This document shows, piece by piece, positions 8,872-17,623 of a stretch of 64,000 nt of DNA. A program made the position numbers and the translations under genes. Source of the stretch: JANWYT01 sp034437555. Lineage in GTDB: Bacteria > Chloroflexota > Anaerolineae > Aggregatilineales > Phototrophicaceae. Numbering within the stretch: position 1 is the first letter of the stretch; each line of letters opens with the position of its first letter. The stretch covers positions 124,001 through 188,000 of the forward strand of contig DAOTTQ010000037.1 of assembly GCA_034437555.1 (NCBI GenBank), written 5' to 3'. The notes under the pieces are model-generated. The model was not told the origin of the DNA and searched no databases. It worked only from the letters and a program-made list of their open reading frames with translations.

Positions 8872-9419
8872 TCCACCCACACAGGCAAATGCCCTAGTGC
8901 AATAATGCCCACCCATTGGGCGCGGTCGCCTTCTGTTAAAATGGCGGCTTCTGCCACAATATTTGCGCCCGCGTTTTGGGCAATCAGGCGCATTCCCTGT
9001 AATGTGCTTCCCGTAGAAATAACATCATCTACAATCACCAAACGCTTGCCACTTATTAGGTTACGGTCTTTTTCATCAAGGTACAGCGTTTGGGGTGCGC
9101 CAGTGGTAATGCTAAGTGTTTCTGATTTAAGCGCATCGCCCATATAAGGCTTGTAGGACTTGCGAAGCACCACATAAGGCAAGTTTAGCTCTACGCTAAG
9201 GGCGTGAATCAACGGGATAGATTTTGCTTCTGCGGTTAATAGCACCTCTGCTTCTTTACTGCGTAGCAATTTTGCCAGTTCAAATGCAGAAGCCTGCACC
9301 AGTTCTGTATCCCCTAGAATATTCAAAATGGCAATCCGCACGCCCTTCTTAATTTCAAACAAGGGTAACTCGCGGGTAACATGACCAATGGTGATGCTGT
9401 GTGTTTCACGTTGGCTCAT
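8868..9419 (-). CDS. Phosphoribosyltransferase (adenine phosphoribosyltransferase-like)
   Basis: A 183-residue type I PRTase with the PRPP-binding motif RLVIVDDVISTGSTL near residues 123-137 and a flexible-loop region containing PYVVLRKSYKPYMGDAL, as in the Apt/Xpt group. It would transfer a phosphoribosyl group from PRPP to a purine base in salvage, or act as a purine-sensing regulator. The exact base cannot be read from the sequence. AAGGAG lies upstream of ATG 9419. It follows the VWA-FHA gene on the same strand by about 45 nt and probably shares its transcript. Confidence 0.85.
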   Translation of the reverse strand: MSQRETHSITIGHVTRELPLFEIKKGVRIAILNILGDTELVQASAFELAKLLRSKEAEVLLTAEAKSIPLIHALSVELNLPYVVLRKSYKPYMGDALKSETLSITTGAPQTLYLDEKDRNLISGKRLVIVDDVISTGSTLQGMRLIAQNAGANIVAEAAILTEGDRAQWVGIIALGHLPVWVD

Positions 9420-9464
9420 AGCCTTCTTTTCTCCTTGAGTATCAATCTATTTTGTTGTGTGGTG

Positions 9465-11144
9465 TTAATTCGTTTTGCCCAGCCTAAAGATGAGCTTTTC
9501 ATCACACAAATACACCACATCCCCCACAGACAGGCGATAAGCCACTGTGAGGCGTTCTCCGCCCACCATTGTGCCATTGGTACTACCCAAATCTTCAACC
9601 AACAGCCCGCCCCCATCACGCCGCAATTGGGCATGAAAGCGAGAAACGCCCGTTTCATCAATCACAATTTCATTGTGGCTAGAACGACCAATGCGAATAA
9701 CATCCCCCAACAACTCAAAAATAGAACCACGCCACGCCACATGCGTGGGGGTTACATCGGGTTGATACGGCACAGCTTCTTCAATGGGTTCAATAGCAGT
9801 TGGTACATCGCTGACTGAAAGCGGTGGTGGCGGTTCTTCACTTAGGTTTTTCGTCTGGCGGTTAATTTCACGGGCGCGAAGCATGACGGTGTCTTCATGG
9901 CGATTTGTTTGTGTGTAATAGGCTTGGGTAGACATGCTTTTACGGCTATAGTCGTTGTATGCCCCTGCGCCTTGCTCCATCAATTGGGCTTGGCTTAAAA
10001 GCACTTTTTCTTCTTCTAGCAGGGGTGAGCTTTGCACCCCCGATTTTTGAATTGCCAGCGCAGCACTTTTTAACACCTGTGAAGCACTTAAATAATCGCC
10101 TACATCTGCTGATTTTACGGCTTCTTGGCGGGCGTTGGCTGCCTGTAACAGTAACACCGCTTGTACCACATCCCCGTCTTGGGGCGCAGAAAGCTCTCCG
10201 GATGCCTTTACTTTAATCATGACGGGCATTTCTAATACCTGATGATGGGTCGTGTTATTGGTAATGTCGTCATATTCAAAGCGTAGTGTGGCTATTTGTT
10301 GCTCACCCAATGAGCTTAACGAGGGGATGCTTAATTCCAGTACCAGTGCTTTTACTTCTTCAGCAAAAATATCGCCTAGCCTATAAGAAGTGTGCTTGCC
10401 GTCCATGTGGGTTGGATAGGCGTTAAGCTGGCGCACGCCCGTTACTTGTGAGGTAGTGGCTATGGCAATCGTCAAGTTTTGCCCCACCACGCTTAATAAG
10501 CCGCGCAGTTCCTCTTTGAAGATTTCTGGGGCAACTTCGGGCGATTCTATAAAGTAAAATGCCCCACCACCCCCATTGGCAATGTCCATTAGCAAATCTT
10601 CGTTAAAGTCATTCCCCAAGCCCATCGTTGTGGTGCTTACGCCTTCACCATATTTTTGCTGTGCCAGTGCCACCAATTGGGCTTTATCCGTCACGCCCCT
10701 ATTTGCAAGCCCATCGCTCATTAAAATCACGCGGTCTAGCGTTTCAGCAGAGAGATGACGCGCCACATTTTGGCAACCCTCTAGCCAACCCGCACTGAGG
10801 TTTGTTGTGCCACTCGCGCGAATTCGTTCTAACTTTTGGGCAATGGCATCTTTATTAACAACGCGCTCTGGCGCAACAATCGTTTCTACTTTATCGCTGT
10901 ATAACACAATTGAAAGTGTATCCATCGGGCTAAGGTGTTGTACTAAAAATTGAGCGGCTTGGCGCGTATAGTCCATCTTTGCGCCAGCCATAGACCCGCT
11001 TCTGTCTATTACAAGGCTCAAATTTAGCGGGCGACGCTGACCAGAGTTTAATGAAACCCCCGCCACAAATTGCGCCATCAAATAGAGCTTTTGTGGACGT
11101 TCTAGCGTTAGAACATCATAATCTAGCGAAAATTCAGCCCGCAT
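9465..11144 (-). CDS. VWA-domain and FHA-domain fusion protein
   Basis: A 559-residue protein. A von Willebrand A domain (about 40-220) carries the complete MIDAS start DRSGSM (Asp47) and a later MSDGLANRG segment. A middle region holds beta-rich and helical parts. A C-terminal FHA domain (about 470-545) shows IRIGRSSHNEIVI, SRFHAQLRR and LGSTNGTMVGG. No signal peptide or membrane segment is evident, so it is likely cytoplasmic. VWA-MIDAS modules bind partners through a metal and FHA modules read phosphothreonine, so a Ser/Thr kinase signalling scaffold is a reasonable inference. No such kinase is encoded in this window. Confidence 0.92.
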   Translation of the reverse strand: MRAEFSLDYDVLTLERPQKLYLMAQFVAGVSLNSGQRRPLNLSLVIDRSGSMAGAKMDYTRQAAQFLVQHLSPMDTLSIVLYSDKVETIVAPERVVNKDAIAQKLERIRASGTTNLSAGWLEGCQNVARHLSAETLDRVILMSDGLANRGVTDKAQLVALAQQKYGEGVSTTTMGLGNDFNEDLLMDIANGGGGAFYFIESPEVAPEIFKEELRGLLSVVGQNLTIAIATTSQVTGVRQLNAYPTHMDGKHTSYRLGDIFAEEVKALVLELSIPSLSSLGEQQIATLRFEYDDITNNTTHHQVLEMPVMIKVKASGELSAPQDGDVVQAVLLLQAANARQEAVKSADVGDYLSASQVLKSAALAIQKSGVQSSPLLEEEKVLLSQAQLMEQGAGAYNDYSRKSMSTQAYYTQTNRHEDTVMLRAREINRQTKNLSEEPPPPLSVSDVPTAIEPIEEAVPYQPDVTPTHVAWRGSIFELLGDVIRIGRSSHNEIVIDETGVSRFHAQLRRDGGGLLVEDLGSTNGTMVGGERLTVAYRLSVGDVVYLCDEKLIFRLGKTN

Positions 11145-11211
11145 AACGTTATCCTTATCATCTTAAAGCCCAACAAACGTATAGTGACATTTTAGCACAA
11201 AAACCAATGGC

Positions 11212-11883
11212 TTATACAAAAACGCCATCGGCAAGCGTCAGGATTCGGTCGGTTTGTTGGGCAAGTTCATTAGAATGTGTCACTAAAATAACCGTTGTCC
11301 CGGATTGCTCCCGAATATCACGGAGTGTCTGTAGGACGCTCTCGCTTGATTTGCTGTCTAGGTTGCCTGTGGGTTCATCGGCTAAAAGCAACGGCGGATT
11401 ATTGGCGAGGGCGCGTGCAATAGCCACTCGTTGTTGTTGCCCCCCTGATAATTGGGCGGGTAAATGATGTAGTCGGTCTCCCAAACCCAACAACGTTAAA
11501 AGCTCTTTGGCGCGTTGGCGCGGCTTAAACCCGCCCTTACGAGAAAACTCAATCGGCAGCATCACATTCTCAAGGGCGGTAAGTGTGGGAATAAGGTTAA
11601 AGAACTGAAAAATAAAGCCAATTTTCTCGTTTCTAATCTCGGTTAGGCGATCTTCGTTCATGCGTGTTACATCAACGCCATCAATAAACACCTGCCCTTT
11701 TGTAGGCACATCCAGCCCACCAATGATACCTAAGAGGGTGCTTTTTCCGCTTCCACTTGCACCCACAACACTTACCATTTCGCCCCGCGCCACGTCAAAC
11801 GTCACGCCTCTCAAAATATCAACGGTTTGTTGCCCCATCTTTAGCTGTTTTGTTACATTGCGTACATCAATGACAGCAACCAT
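11212..11883 (-). CDS. ABC transporter ATP-binding protein, LolD/MacB type
   Basis: A 223-residue ATPase with Walker A GASGSGKSTLLG, Q-loop FIFQFFNLIPTLTALEN, signature LSGGQQQRVAIARAL, Walker B LLLADEPTGNLDS and switch His in VTHSNE. The FQFFNLIPTLTALENV segment is typical of the MacB/LolD/FtsE-like group that works with FtsX-type permeases on lipoproteins, peptides or drugs. ATG 11883 has GGAG 9 nt upstream; the longer frame from ATG 11898 has no ribosome binding site. No permease gene is adjacent, so the partner must be encoded elsewhere. Confidence 0.93.
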   Translation of the reverse strand: MVAVIDVRNVTKQLKMGQQTVDILRGVTFDVARGEMVSVVGASGSGKSTLLGIIGGLDVPTKGQVFIDGVDVTRMNEDRLTEIRNEKIGFIFQFFNLIPTLTALENVMLPIEFSRKGGFKPRQRAKELLTLLGLGDRLHHLPAQLSGGQQQRVAIARALANNPPLLLADEPTGNLDSKSSESVLQTLRDIREQSGTTVILVTHSNELAQQTDRILTLADGVFV

Positions 11884-11938
11884 GCGTTTTTGCTCCATAC
11901 TGTGTGAATAGTATTCATTTTACACAATAGCTGTACGC

Positions 11939-11978
11939 AAAAAAACACCAACGGGATGCGAGTTACTTCCCGTCGGTG
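11939..11978 (-). terminator. Intrinsic terminator after the CBS genes
   Basis: An 11-bp stem with one G-U pair (11946-11956 with 11968-11978) is followed on the minus strand by seven T residues. It lies right after the stop of the downstream CBS gene. Confidence 0.85.
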
Positions 11979-11993
11979 CGCCTGTCAAATGAT

Positions 11994-12455
11994 TTATTCG
12001 TCATGGTGCGTGGTGTCTTGGCGTGGTGAGAGGTAAGTTTTTTCATAATAATTGTGTAAATTCATAAACGCCATCAGTAAATCCGTCCGAGTCAAAATGC
12101 CGACTAGCGTTTCACCGCGCATCACGGGCAAGCAACCTATGTTATGCGTTAGCATCAGGCGCGTGGCTTCTAGGGCGGAGGTATCAGGTTCTGCCACAGT
12201 GGGCGCAGGCGACATCAAGGCACGAATTTCTAGCACATCAAGCGCGTCATCCTGCCAATAAACACGCTCGGTAAATGGCGAATTTAAGGCGTGACGGCAG
12301 TCCCTATCGCTGACCACTCCCACAAGATGATGGTGCTTGCTCATGACAGGCAAATGCTTAATGCCATTTAGCTCCATCAATTCAAGGGCATCTCGTAGCC
12401 GTTTGTCTACGGCAATGGTTATCGGGTTTTTGGTCATGATGTCAATAACGTTCAT
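11994..12455 (-). CDS. Tandem CBS-domain protein
   Basis: A 153-residue protein made of a single Bateman pair. The first CBS begins IDIMTKNPITIAVDKRLRDA and includes GIKHLPVMSKHHHLVGVVSDRD. The second includes ALMSPAPTVAEPDTSALEAT and IGCLPVMRGETLVGILTRTD. Stand-alone CBS pairs bind adenine nucleotides and tune a partner enzyme or transporter. It is the second gene of a two-gene CBS operon, 21 nt behind its relative, and a terminator follows. The effector and partner are unknown. Confidence 0.92.
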   Translation of the reverse strand: MNVIDIMTKNPITIAVDKRLRDALELMELNGIKHLPVMSKHHHLVGVVSDRDCRHALNSPFTERVYWQDDALDVLEIRALMSPAPTVAEPDTSALEATRLMLTHNIGCLPVMRGETLVGILTRTDLLMAFMNLHNYYEKTYLSPRQDTTHHDE

Positions 12456-12476
12456 AAGAAAACAGCTCTCATGCGC

Positions 12477-12908
12477 TTATTGCGCGACCCTTGAGCGAAC
12501 CAACATTCTAAAAATGTCTGATTCTGTCACAATTCCCAGCAAACGTCCTTGCTCATCGACCACAGGTAAACCGCTTACTTTGTGCGTTAACATAGTTTCT
12601 GCTACATCCAAAATAGGGGTTTCGGGTGTTACTGTCATCACATTGCGCGTCATAATGCGGTCTACGGTCAGTTGCGCCCACAGGTAATTTAGCTCCCAAA
12701 TGCTTAGTGTTGTTGCATCAGAGGGGCTGGCTTCGCGGACATCGCCAATGGTTACAATACCCACTAACTTACCTTTTTCATCTATCACGGGCAAACGTCT
12801 TACTTTTGCATCTTTCATCAATTGGTGCGCTTCGCTAATACGCACATGAGGGGTTGCCGTGATAACGCTCGTAGACATCCAGTCCTTAACCATCACATTG
12901 TCAAACAT
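12477..12908 (-). CDS. Tandem CBS-domain protein
   Basis: A 143-residue Bateman-pair protein. CBS1 runs from VKDWMSTSVITATPHVRISE to GKLVGIVTIGDV. CBS2 runs from VDRIMTRNVMTVTPETPILD to GRLLGIVTESDIF. ATG 12908 is preferred since GAAGG sits 9 nt upstream, whereas it directly abuts the ATG at 12917. It heads the CBS operon. The two products resemble each other in layout and probably arose by duplication, which could allow hetero-oligomers. Confidence 0.9.
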   Translation of the reverse strand: MFDNVMVKDWMSTSVITATPHVRISEAHQLMKDAKVRRLPVIDEKGKLVGIVTIGDVREASPSDATTLSIWELNYLWAQLTVDRIMTRNVMTVTPETPILDVAETMLTHKVSGLPVVDEQGRLLGIVTESDIFRMLVRSRVAQ

Positions 12909-13015
12909 CGAACCCATCCTTCGGCTTCATAAAGCCACTCCAACTAAAACATCTACCCTTATGATAGCGAGGAAGTGACAAATGATGGTCATGCTCTGTT
13001 GGTGATAATCGTCAC

Positions 13016-14146
13016 CTAATGCGCCCGAATGGGAATCCAGATAGAAACACGCGTGCCTTTTTGCGGTGTGCTTTCAATAATTACATCCCCCCCATACAAG
13101 CGAGCGCGGTATTGCATGTTAGTTAAGCCCAGTCCCGATGTTTCGGAGCTACTCATCGACGACATTGGGTCAAAGCCCCGTCCATCATCTTCAACAATGA
13201 TATACATCAACCGCCCCTCTTGGCGCGTAGAAAGCCTAATTTGACGGGCAGACGCATGACGTGCAGCATTACTTAACGCCTCACTCACAATCAGGCACAC
13301 CGACTCGAAAACGGCAGGCGTAAAAGGCGGTTTGGTATTGGGCGCATCAATAACCACTTCTAGCGTAGGGGGCAAGTGTAAGCGTTCTAGCATTTGCTGA
13401 AAACACACCCTGATCGTTAGGTTGTTGTCACTACGCTGGCGCAACTGCAAAATAAACCCGCGAATGTCCTCAATCACATCGTCTAGTGCATTAACGATGG
13501 GCGCAATATCTTTGGGCGAGATGCTATCGTTATAGGTTAAAAGCTGTGCCTGCATCCCAATGCCATACAAAGACTGTATCACGCCATCGTGAAGTTCCAT
13601 CCCAATGCGCTCGCGTTCTTCTAGTAAGGCAATTCGGCTTTGCTTTTGGTTGGTTTGTGCGTTTACAATGGCTAATGCCACATAGCTCGCCATAGTTTCT
13701 AAGAGCAATTCATCGCCATCGTTAAACATGGTGCCATCTTGTTTATCGCACAGGTAAAACATGCCAAAAAGCTGTTGCCCCATTTGCACCGGCACACCCA
13801 AAAATGCCTGCATGGGGGGGTGGTTTTTAGGAAACCCCACAGAGCGCGAATCATCCTGAATGTGCTGTAGCCGAATGGAGCGACGCTCTTTCATAATCAC
13901 ACCCAACAACCCATGCCCCACAGGGGGATGCTCGATCATGACAATTTCTTCGACACTCATGCCAGAGGTCTTAAAGTATCGCAATCCACCCAAGCCGTTT
14001 GGAATGCCCAATGCGGCATAGCGCGTGCCAATCAGTTCCTTTGCCACTTGTGCAATACGCTCTAGCACATTTTCTAGGGTTGCGCCCTCAGTAGCATATA
14101 AAACCGCTTGTGAAATCTCTTTTAGTCGGCTTACAACAACATCCAT
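13016..14146 (-). CDS. Soluble GAF-domain sensor histidine kinase (DevS/NarL-like)
   Basis: A 376-residue cytoplasmic kinase with a GAF domain (about 25-165), a HisKA_3 motif RIGMELHDGVIQSLYGIGMQ with phosphoacceptor His186, and an HATPase domain with SEALSNAARHA, EDDGRGFDP and GLGLTNMQYR. GAF kinases of this kind sense redox, gases or small ligands; a heme or other cofactor cannot be confirmed here. ATG 14146 has GTGAGGA 5 nt upstream and is preferred to GTG 14158. It is divergent from a NarL-type regulator across about 100 nt, which suggests a cognate pair under a shared control region. Confidence 0.93.
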   Translation of the reverse strand: MDVVVSRLKEISQAVLYATEGATLENVLERIAQVAKELIGTRYAALGIPNGLGGLRYFKTSGMSVEEIVMIEHPPVGHGLLGVIMKERRSIRLQHIQDDSRSVGFPKNHPPMQAFLGVPVQMGQQLFGMFYLCDKQDGTMFNDGDELLLETMASYVALAIVNAQTNQKQSRIALLEERERIGMELHDGVIQSLYGIGMQAQLLTYNDSISPKDIAPIVNALDDVIEDIRGFILQLRQRSDNNLTIRVCFQQMLERLHLPPTLEVVIDAPNTKPPFTPAVFESVCLIVSEALSNAARHASARQIRLSTRQEGRLMYIIVEDDGRGFDPMSSMSSSETSGLGLTNMQYRARLYGGDVIIESTPQKGTRVSIWIPIRAH

Positions 14147-14247
14147 GACATTCCTCACTCAAATTCCGTGACTTTTTTACATACACATAAAAGTGATAAA
14201 ATGTATCGTAACGTAGATAAGCAAATTGGGCTAGGTGAGATAAACGA

Positions 14248-14916
14248 ATGACAAAGACAACAAGAATACTCATCGCAGATGACCACTCTGTTGTAAGAAT
14301 GGGATTACGCGCCTTACTTGAACGGCAAGGTCACTTTAGAGTGATTGCCGAAGCAAGCAATGGCGAAGAAGCCGTAAGGCTTGCCCAAGAAACACGCCCG
14401 GATGTTGCAGTCCTAGACATTCGTATGTCAGGCATTTCTGGCATTGATGCCTGCCGACAAATTGTGGAAAAAGTGAACGGTTGTAGGGTAATTATGCTTA
14501 CATCTTATGCCGAAGATGAGCTAGTCATGGCAGCCATTCAGGCAGGTGCAAGCGGGTACGTGCTAAAGCGCATTGGGGATAATGAATTAGTGCAAGCCAT
14601 AGAGCGCGTTTCACGCGGAGAAGGCATCCTAGACCCCGCCATGACCGCCAGTGTATTTAACGAAGTGCGTAAAGCCAACCAAGCACAGCACGCCAGCGCA
14701 TTTGCAGAGCTAACACCCCAAGAACTCATCGTGTTAGCGCGTGTTTCTGAAGGGCTTACCAACCGTCAAATTGCCGTCAAACTATTCTTGGGCGAAGGCA
14801 CAGTCAGAAATTATGTTAGTAGTGTGCTTCAAAAGATCAACGCATCCAATCGCGCCGAAGCGGCAGCTTATGCCGTTAAAAACAACATCAACGAATTTGT
14901 AACACCTTCGGACTAA
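14248..14916 (+). CDS. NarL/LuxR-family response regulator
   Basis: A 222-residue two-domain regulator. The receiver has acidic residues in LIADDHSVV, phosphoacceptor Asp57 in VAVLDIRM, switch Thr in VIMLTSYAED and Lys in YVLKRI. The C-terminal LuxR-type helix-turn-helix (about 155-215) contains LTPQELIVLARVSEGLTNRQ and the GTVRNYVSSVLQK recognition helix. It should be phosphorylated by the divergent GAF kinase and bind DNA as a dimer, possibly at the shared intergenic region. AGGTGAG lies 9 nt before the ATG. Confidence 0.95.
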   Translation: MTKTTRILIADDHSVVRMGLRALLERQGHFRVIAEASNGEEAVRLAQETRPDVAVLDIRMSGISGIDACRQIVEKVNGCRVIMLTSYAEDELVMAAIQAGASGYVLKRIGDNELVQAIERVSRGEGILDPAMTASVFNEVRKANQAQHASAFAELTPQELIVLARVSEGLTNRQIAVKLFLGEGTVRNYVSSVLQKINASNRAEAAAYAVKNNINEFVTPSD

Positions 14917-14930
14917 AAGCCGTACAGTGA

Positions 14931-14957
14931 GGGGCGTTTTGCGTAAAACGCCCCTTT
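14931..14957 (+). terminator. Terminator between the response regulator and ilvE
   Basis: A perfect 10-bp stem (14931-14940 with 14945-14954), 4-nt loop, then TTTG on the plus strand. It separates two convergent genes. The U-tract is short. Confidence 0.65.
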
Positions 14958-14970
14958 GAAGGATTTCCCC

Positions 14971-15924
14971 CTATGGTTTGGCGGTCTCTGTTTGGTAAAC
15001 AGGGCTTAGCCAATGGCGGTAACTAGGGTTTTTGCCATTTACCACGTTAAAGAACACCTCACGTAAGGCTCGCGTTAGTTCGCCCATGTTACCATCACCA
15101 ATGGTGCGGTGTTCAATGTGCGTTACAGCAGCAATCTGCATCCCTGTCCCACACATGAGTACCTCATCGGCAATATAAACTTCGGTGCGGTCGATAGGGC
15201 GTTGTACCACTTCAATACCAAGCGCATTGCTGGCAAGTTCTAAAACGCTACGATGCACAATGCCTTCTAGTACGTCAGAATAAACGGGGGGTGTGATGAG
15301 CTTGCCATTGCGTACAATCATCACATTCGCCGCACTCCCCTCAGAAATATGCCCATCCTGTGAAAGCACAATCGCTTCGTCATACCCCGACAAAATAGCG
15401 TCACTTTTCACCAGTGAAGAATTAGCATAGCTACCCGAAATTTTACCACGCGCAGGAATAGCATTATCGTCTACTCTGCGCCACGCACTAAAACACACAT
15501 GCAAGCCCTCTTCTTTGTCTACATACTGCCCAAACGGAAGCGCAAACATCGTAAAAGCATCGTCTACATCATGCAAGCGCACGCCAATCATTTCGGATGA
15601 CTTATACGCCAATGGGCGCACGTAGCAGTTTTGGCGATAAGCCTCTTTTTGTAGTAAGGTGGTGAGGGTGCTTTTAAGTTCTTCGGCGGTCATCCCAATG
15701 TCTATTCTTAGCAAGGATGCCGACTGAATAAGGCGTTGAAAGTGGTCTAGGGGGCGAAAAATATAAAGTTCTTCCTCGTCTTCGTTCCAGTAAGCCCGTA
15801 GCCCGCCAAAAACAGCAGTCCCATAATTGAGGGCGTGCGTTAAAACACTAACGGTTGCTTGCTCAAACGGTACAATCTCACCCTTAAAATAAGCGTATTT
15901 TGGTTTAGCTTGTTGCCCAGCCAT
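14971..15924 (-). CDS. ilvE: Branched-chain amino acid aminotransferase
   Basis: A 317-residue fold-type IV PLP enzyme of the branched-chain group, which makes Val, Leu and Ile from their keto acids with glutamate. Family marks are SVLTHALNYGTAVFGGLRAY, the PLP lysine in ARGKISGSYANSS, EAIVLSQDGHISEGSAANV and VLMCGTGMQIAAV. ATG 15924 has GGGGGT about 7 nt upstream; a longer frame to 16011 would run through the sigA terminator and is rejected. No other ilv gene is adjacent. Confidence 0.93.
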   Translation of the reverse strand: MAGQQAKPKYAYFKGEIVPFEQATVSVLTHALNYGTAVFGGLRAYWNEDEEELYIFRPLDHFQRLIQSASLLRIDIGMTAEELKSTLTTLLQKEAYRQNCYVRPLAYKSSEMIGVRLHDVDDAFTMFALPFGQYVDKEEGLHVCFSAWRRVDDNAIPARGKISGSYANSSLVKSDAILSGYDEAIVLSQDGHISEGSAANVMIVRNGKLITPPVYSDVLEGIVHRSVLELASNALGIEVVQRPIDRTEVYIADEVLMCGTGMQIAAVTHIEHRTIGDGNMGELTRALREVFFNVVNGKNPSYRHWLSPVYQTETAKP

Positions 15925-16013
15925 GATTAAACCCCCATTAAATCTTAAACTATTGGTTTCTTTATCAAAACGCATTTTAGCAAAAGCGCATAGTGCCAAT
16001 AAACCACACAAAT

Positions 16014-16045
16014 AAAAAAAGCGATGCCTGAACGGTATCGCTTTT
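16014..16045 (-). terminator. Intrinsic terminator of the sigma factor gene
   Basis: AAAAGCGAT pairs with ATCGCTTTT around an 11-nt loop, and the minus strand continues into a run of T residues. It lies 18 nt after the sigA stop. Confidence 0.85.
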
Positions 16046-16062
16046 GGGGTATTTATCTGGCT

Positions 16063-17232
16063 TTAGCCCAAGTAATCGCGTAAGTTGTGGGCTAGGCGTG
16101 GGTTACGCAGGCGGCGCAACGCTTCTTTTTCCAGTTGGCGAATACGCTCACGCGATAAACCAAACTTATTGGCAATTTCTTCTAGGGTGTGAGGTTCACC
16201 ACCGCCCAGCCCAAAGCGCATCCGCAGGATATGGCTTTGACGGGGTGTTAATTCGCTTAAAATTTCTTCGATAGTTTCTTGTAAAAGGTGTTGTGTTGCA
16301 GAATCTACAGGGCTAGGGGTTTCAACATCTTCAATAAAGTCGCCAAATTCACTATCACCATCATCACCCACAGGGCGTTCTAGGGCAATGGCATGTTGGC
16401 TGGCGTCCATCATGTTTCGCACAGTTTCAATGGGCAAGTTCATCATGGCAGCAATTTCGTCAGGAATTGCTCTCCGTCCCAGTTCTTGCTCTAGGCTTTG
16501 TGCAACACGGTACATTTGGCGAATACGTTCTGTCATGTGGAGAGGGATGCGGATGGTGCGGGTTTTTTGGGCAAGGGCGCGGGTAATGGCTTGGCGAATC
16601 CACCAAGTGGCATAAGTGCTAAAGCGATTGCCACGTTGATAATCGTACTTATCTACAGCGCGCATTAAGCCTACATTTCCCTCTTGGATAAGGTCGGGAA
16701 AGGGCAAGCCTTGTCCCATGTAGCGTTTTGCAATACTCACCACAAGCCGTGTGTTGGCGCGTCCCAGATGTTCTCGGGCTTGCTGACCATCCACAATAAT
16801 TCGCGCAATTTGATGTTTCCAACGGTCAGATTTAGTTGGAATATCGGGCATTGCTAGGCGTTCTTCTGCCTTTTTGCCACGCTCGATGCGTTTGGCAAGG
16901 TCAACTTCTTCATCTGCATTTAGCAGGGGTTCTTGTGCCATTTGGCGAAAGTAAAGCCCCACCGGGTCATCAGAAGCCACCATCGCCAATTCCCCTATTT
17001 CAGGATCTTGAAGCAATTCGTGATCGCTTAGGTCGACATCGAAGTCTTCCACTGCGCCGTGGCTCGAGTTATCAAATCCTTCCCGCTGTAGCTCCACTCC
17101 TAGCTCGTTCAGTTCGTAAAGAATGCTCTCTAAAGAAACGCCTTCATCGCCTTCTTCATCTAGCAATTCTATTACGTCATCCATAGTTATAAATCCACGC
17201 TGGTCAGCACGGTTCAACAGCTCTTGTATCAC
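16063..17232 (-). CDS. sigA: Primary (housekeeping) RNA polymerase sigma factor
   Basis: A 389-residue group 1 sigma-70 factor. Residues 1-60 resemble a short region 1.1. Region 1.2 begins DPVGLYFRQMAQEPLL (about 89). Region 2 shows PDLIQEGNVGLMRAVDKYDY and the -10 binding helix RFSTYATWWIRQAI. Region 4 has LTPRQSHILRMRFGL and the helix-turn-helix TLEEIANKFGLSRERIRQLE near the C-terminus, reading the -35 element. Start is GTG 17232 with AGGGGAA 8 nt upstream. The near-consensus TATAAT boxes found across the window fit recognition by this factor. It is divergent from a DnaB-C-like ATPase. Confidence 0.97.
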   Translation of the reverse strand: MIQELLNRADQRGFITMDDVIELLDEEGDEGVSLESILYELNELGVELQREGFDNSSHGAVEDFDVDLSDHELLQDPEIGELAMVASDDPVGLYFRQMAQEPLLNADEEVDLAKRIERGKKAEERLAMPDIPTKSDRWKHQIARIIVDGQQAREHLGRANTRLVVSIAKRYMGQGLPFPDLIQEGNVGLMRAVDKYDYQRGNRFSTYATWWIRQAITRALAQKTRTIRIPLHMTERIRQMYRVAQSLEQELGRRAIPDEIAAMMNLPIETVRNMMDASQHAIALERPVGDDGDSEFGDFIEDVETPSPVDSATQHLLQETIEEILSELTPRQSHILRMRFGLGGGEPHTLEEIANKFGLSRERIRQLEKEALRRLRNPRLAHNLRDYLG

Positions 17233-17336
17233 GATGTTTTCCCCTGAGTTTAATGGATGGTGGCTACCAATTTGTTTACTGTAAACCCCCCAAGGGCATA
17301 CAGGTACGTTTCATTCGTAAATACCTTACATCTTTT

Positions 17337-17364
17337 ATCATACAATGAATTTTAATTTACACAA
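17337..17364 (-). promoter_or_regulatory. Candidate sigA promoter
   Basis: On the minus strand TTGTGT and TATGAT are spaced by 16 bp, about 100 nt upstream of the GTG start. Confidence 0.45.
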
Positions 17365-17572
17365 CTTGATAAAACCTTGACTTTCATCATATCACAGGAA
17401 CAAAACCCCCGTATATAAGCCAAACATGAGGAATGCCATAAGAGAGGATAAAGCCTGTATATTAAAGCCATTTTCTTTAATGCTTTCACAAGGCTATTTG
17501 TATGATTTAGGTTTGTTTTTGTGGCACAAACACACTTTCAACCCCAGATTGCTCATTGATTTTGTGTTTGCA

Positions 17573-17581
17573 TGCTACAAT
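17573..17581 (+). promoter_or_regulatory. Extended -10 promoter of the DnaB-C-like gene
   Basis: TGCTACAAT matches the TGn-TAtAAT extended -10 form. No good -35 hexamer is at the right distance, which extended -10 promoters tolerate. The start codon follows 42 nt later. Confidence 0.5.
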
Positions 17582-17623
17582 AAGTAATGTATAAATAGAC
17601 ACAAACCTTACAAGGGCATATCC

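Larger units (their letters stand above)
17233..17623. other. Divergent intergenic region, no gene seen
   Basis: This 391-nt AT-rich stretch separates sigA (minus) from the DnaB-C-like gene (plus). It holds promoter candidates for both sides. A small inverted repeat, TTAAAG with CTTTAA, lies near 17460-17482. No convincing small reading frame or RNA gene was found. Confidence 0.7.

Noticed and set aside
9381..9818. Plus-strand 145-residue frame
   Set aside because: It lies antisense to the FHA domain and the phosphoribosyltransferase start and shows no protein-like pattern.
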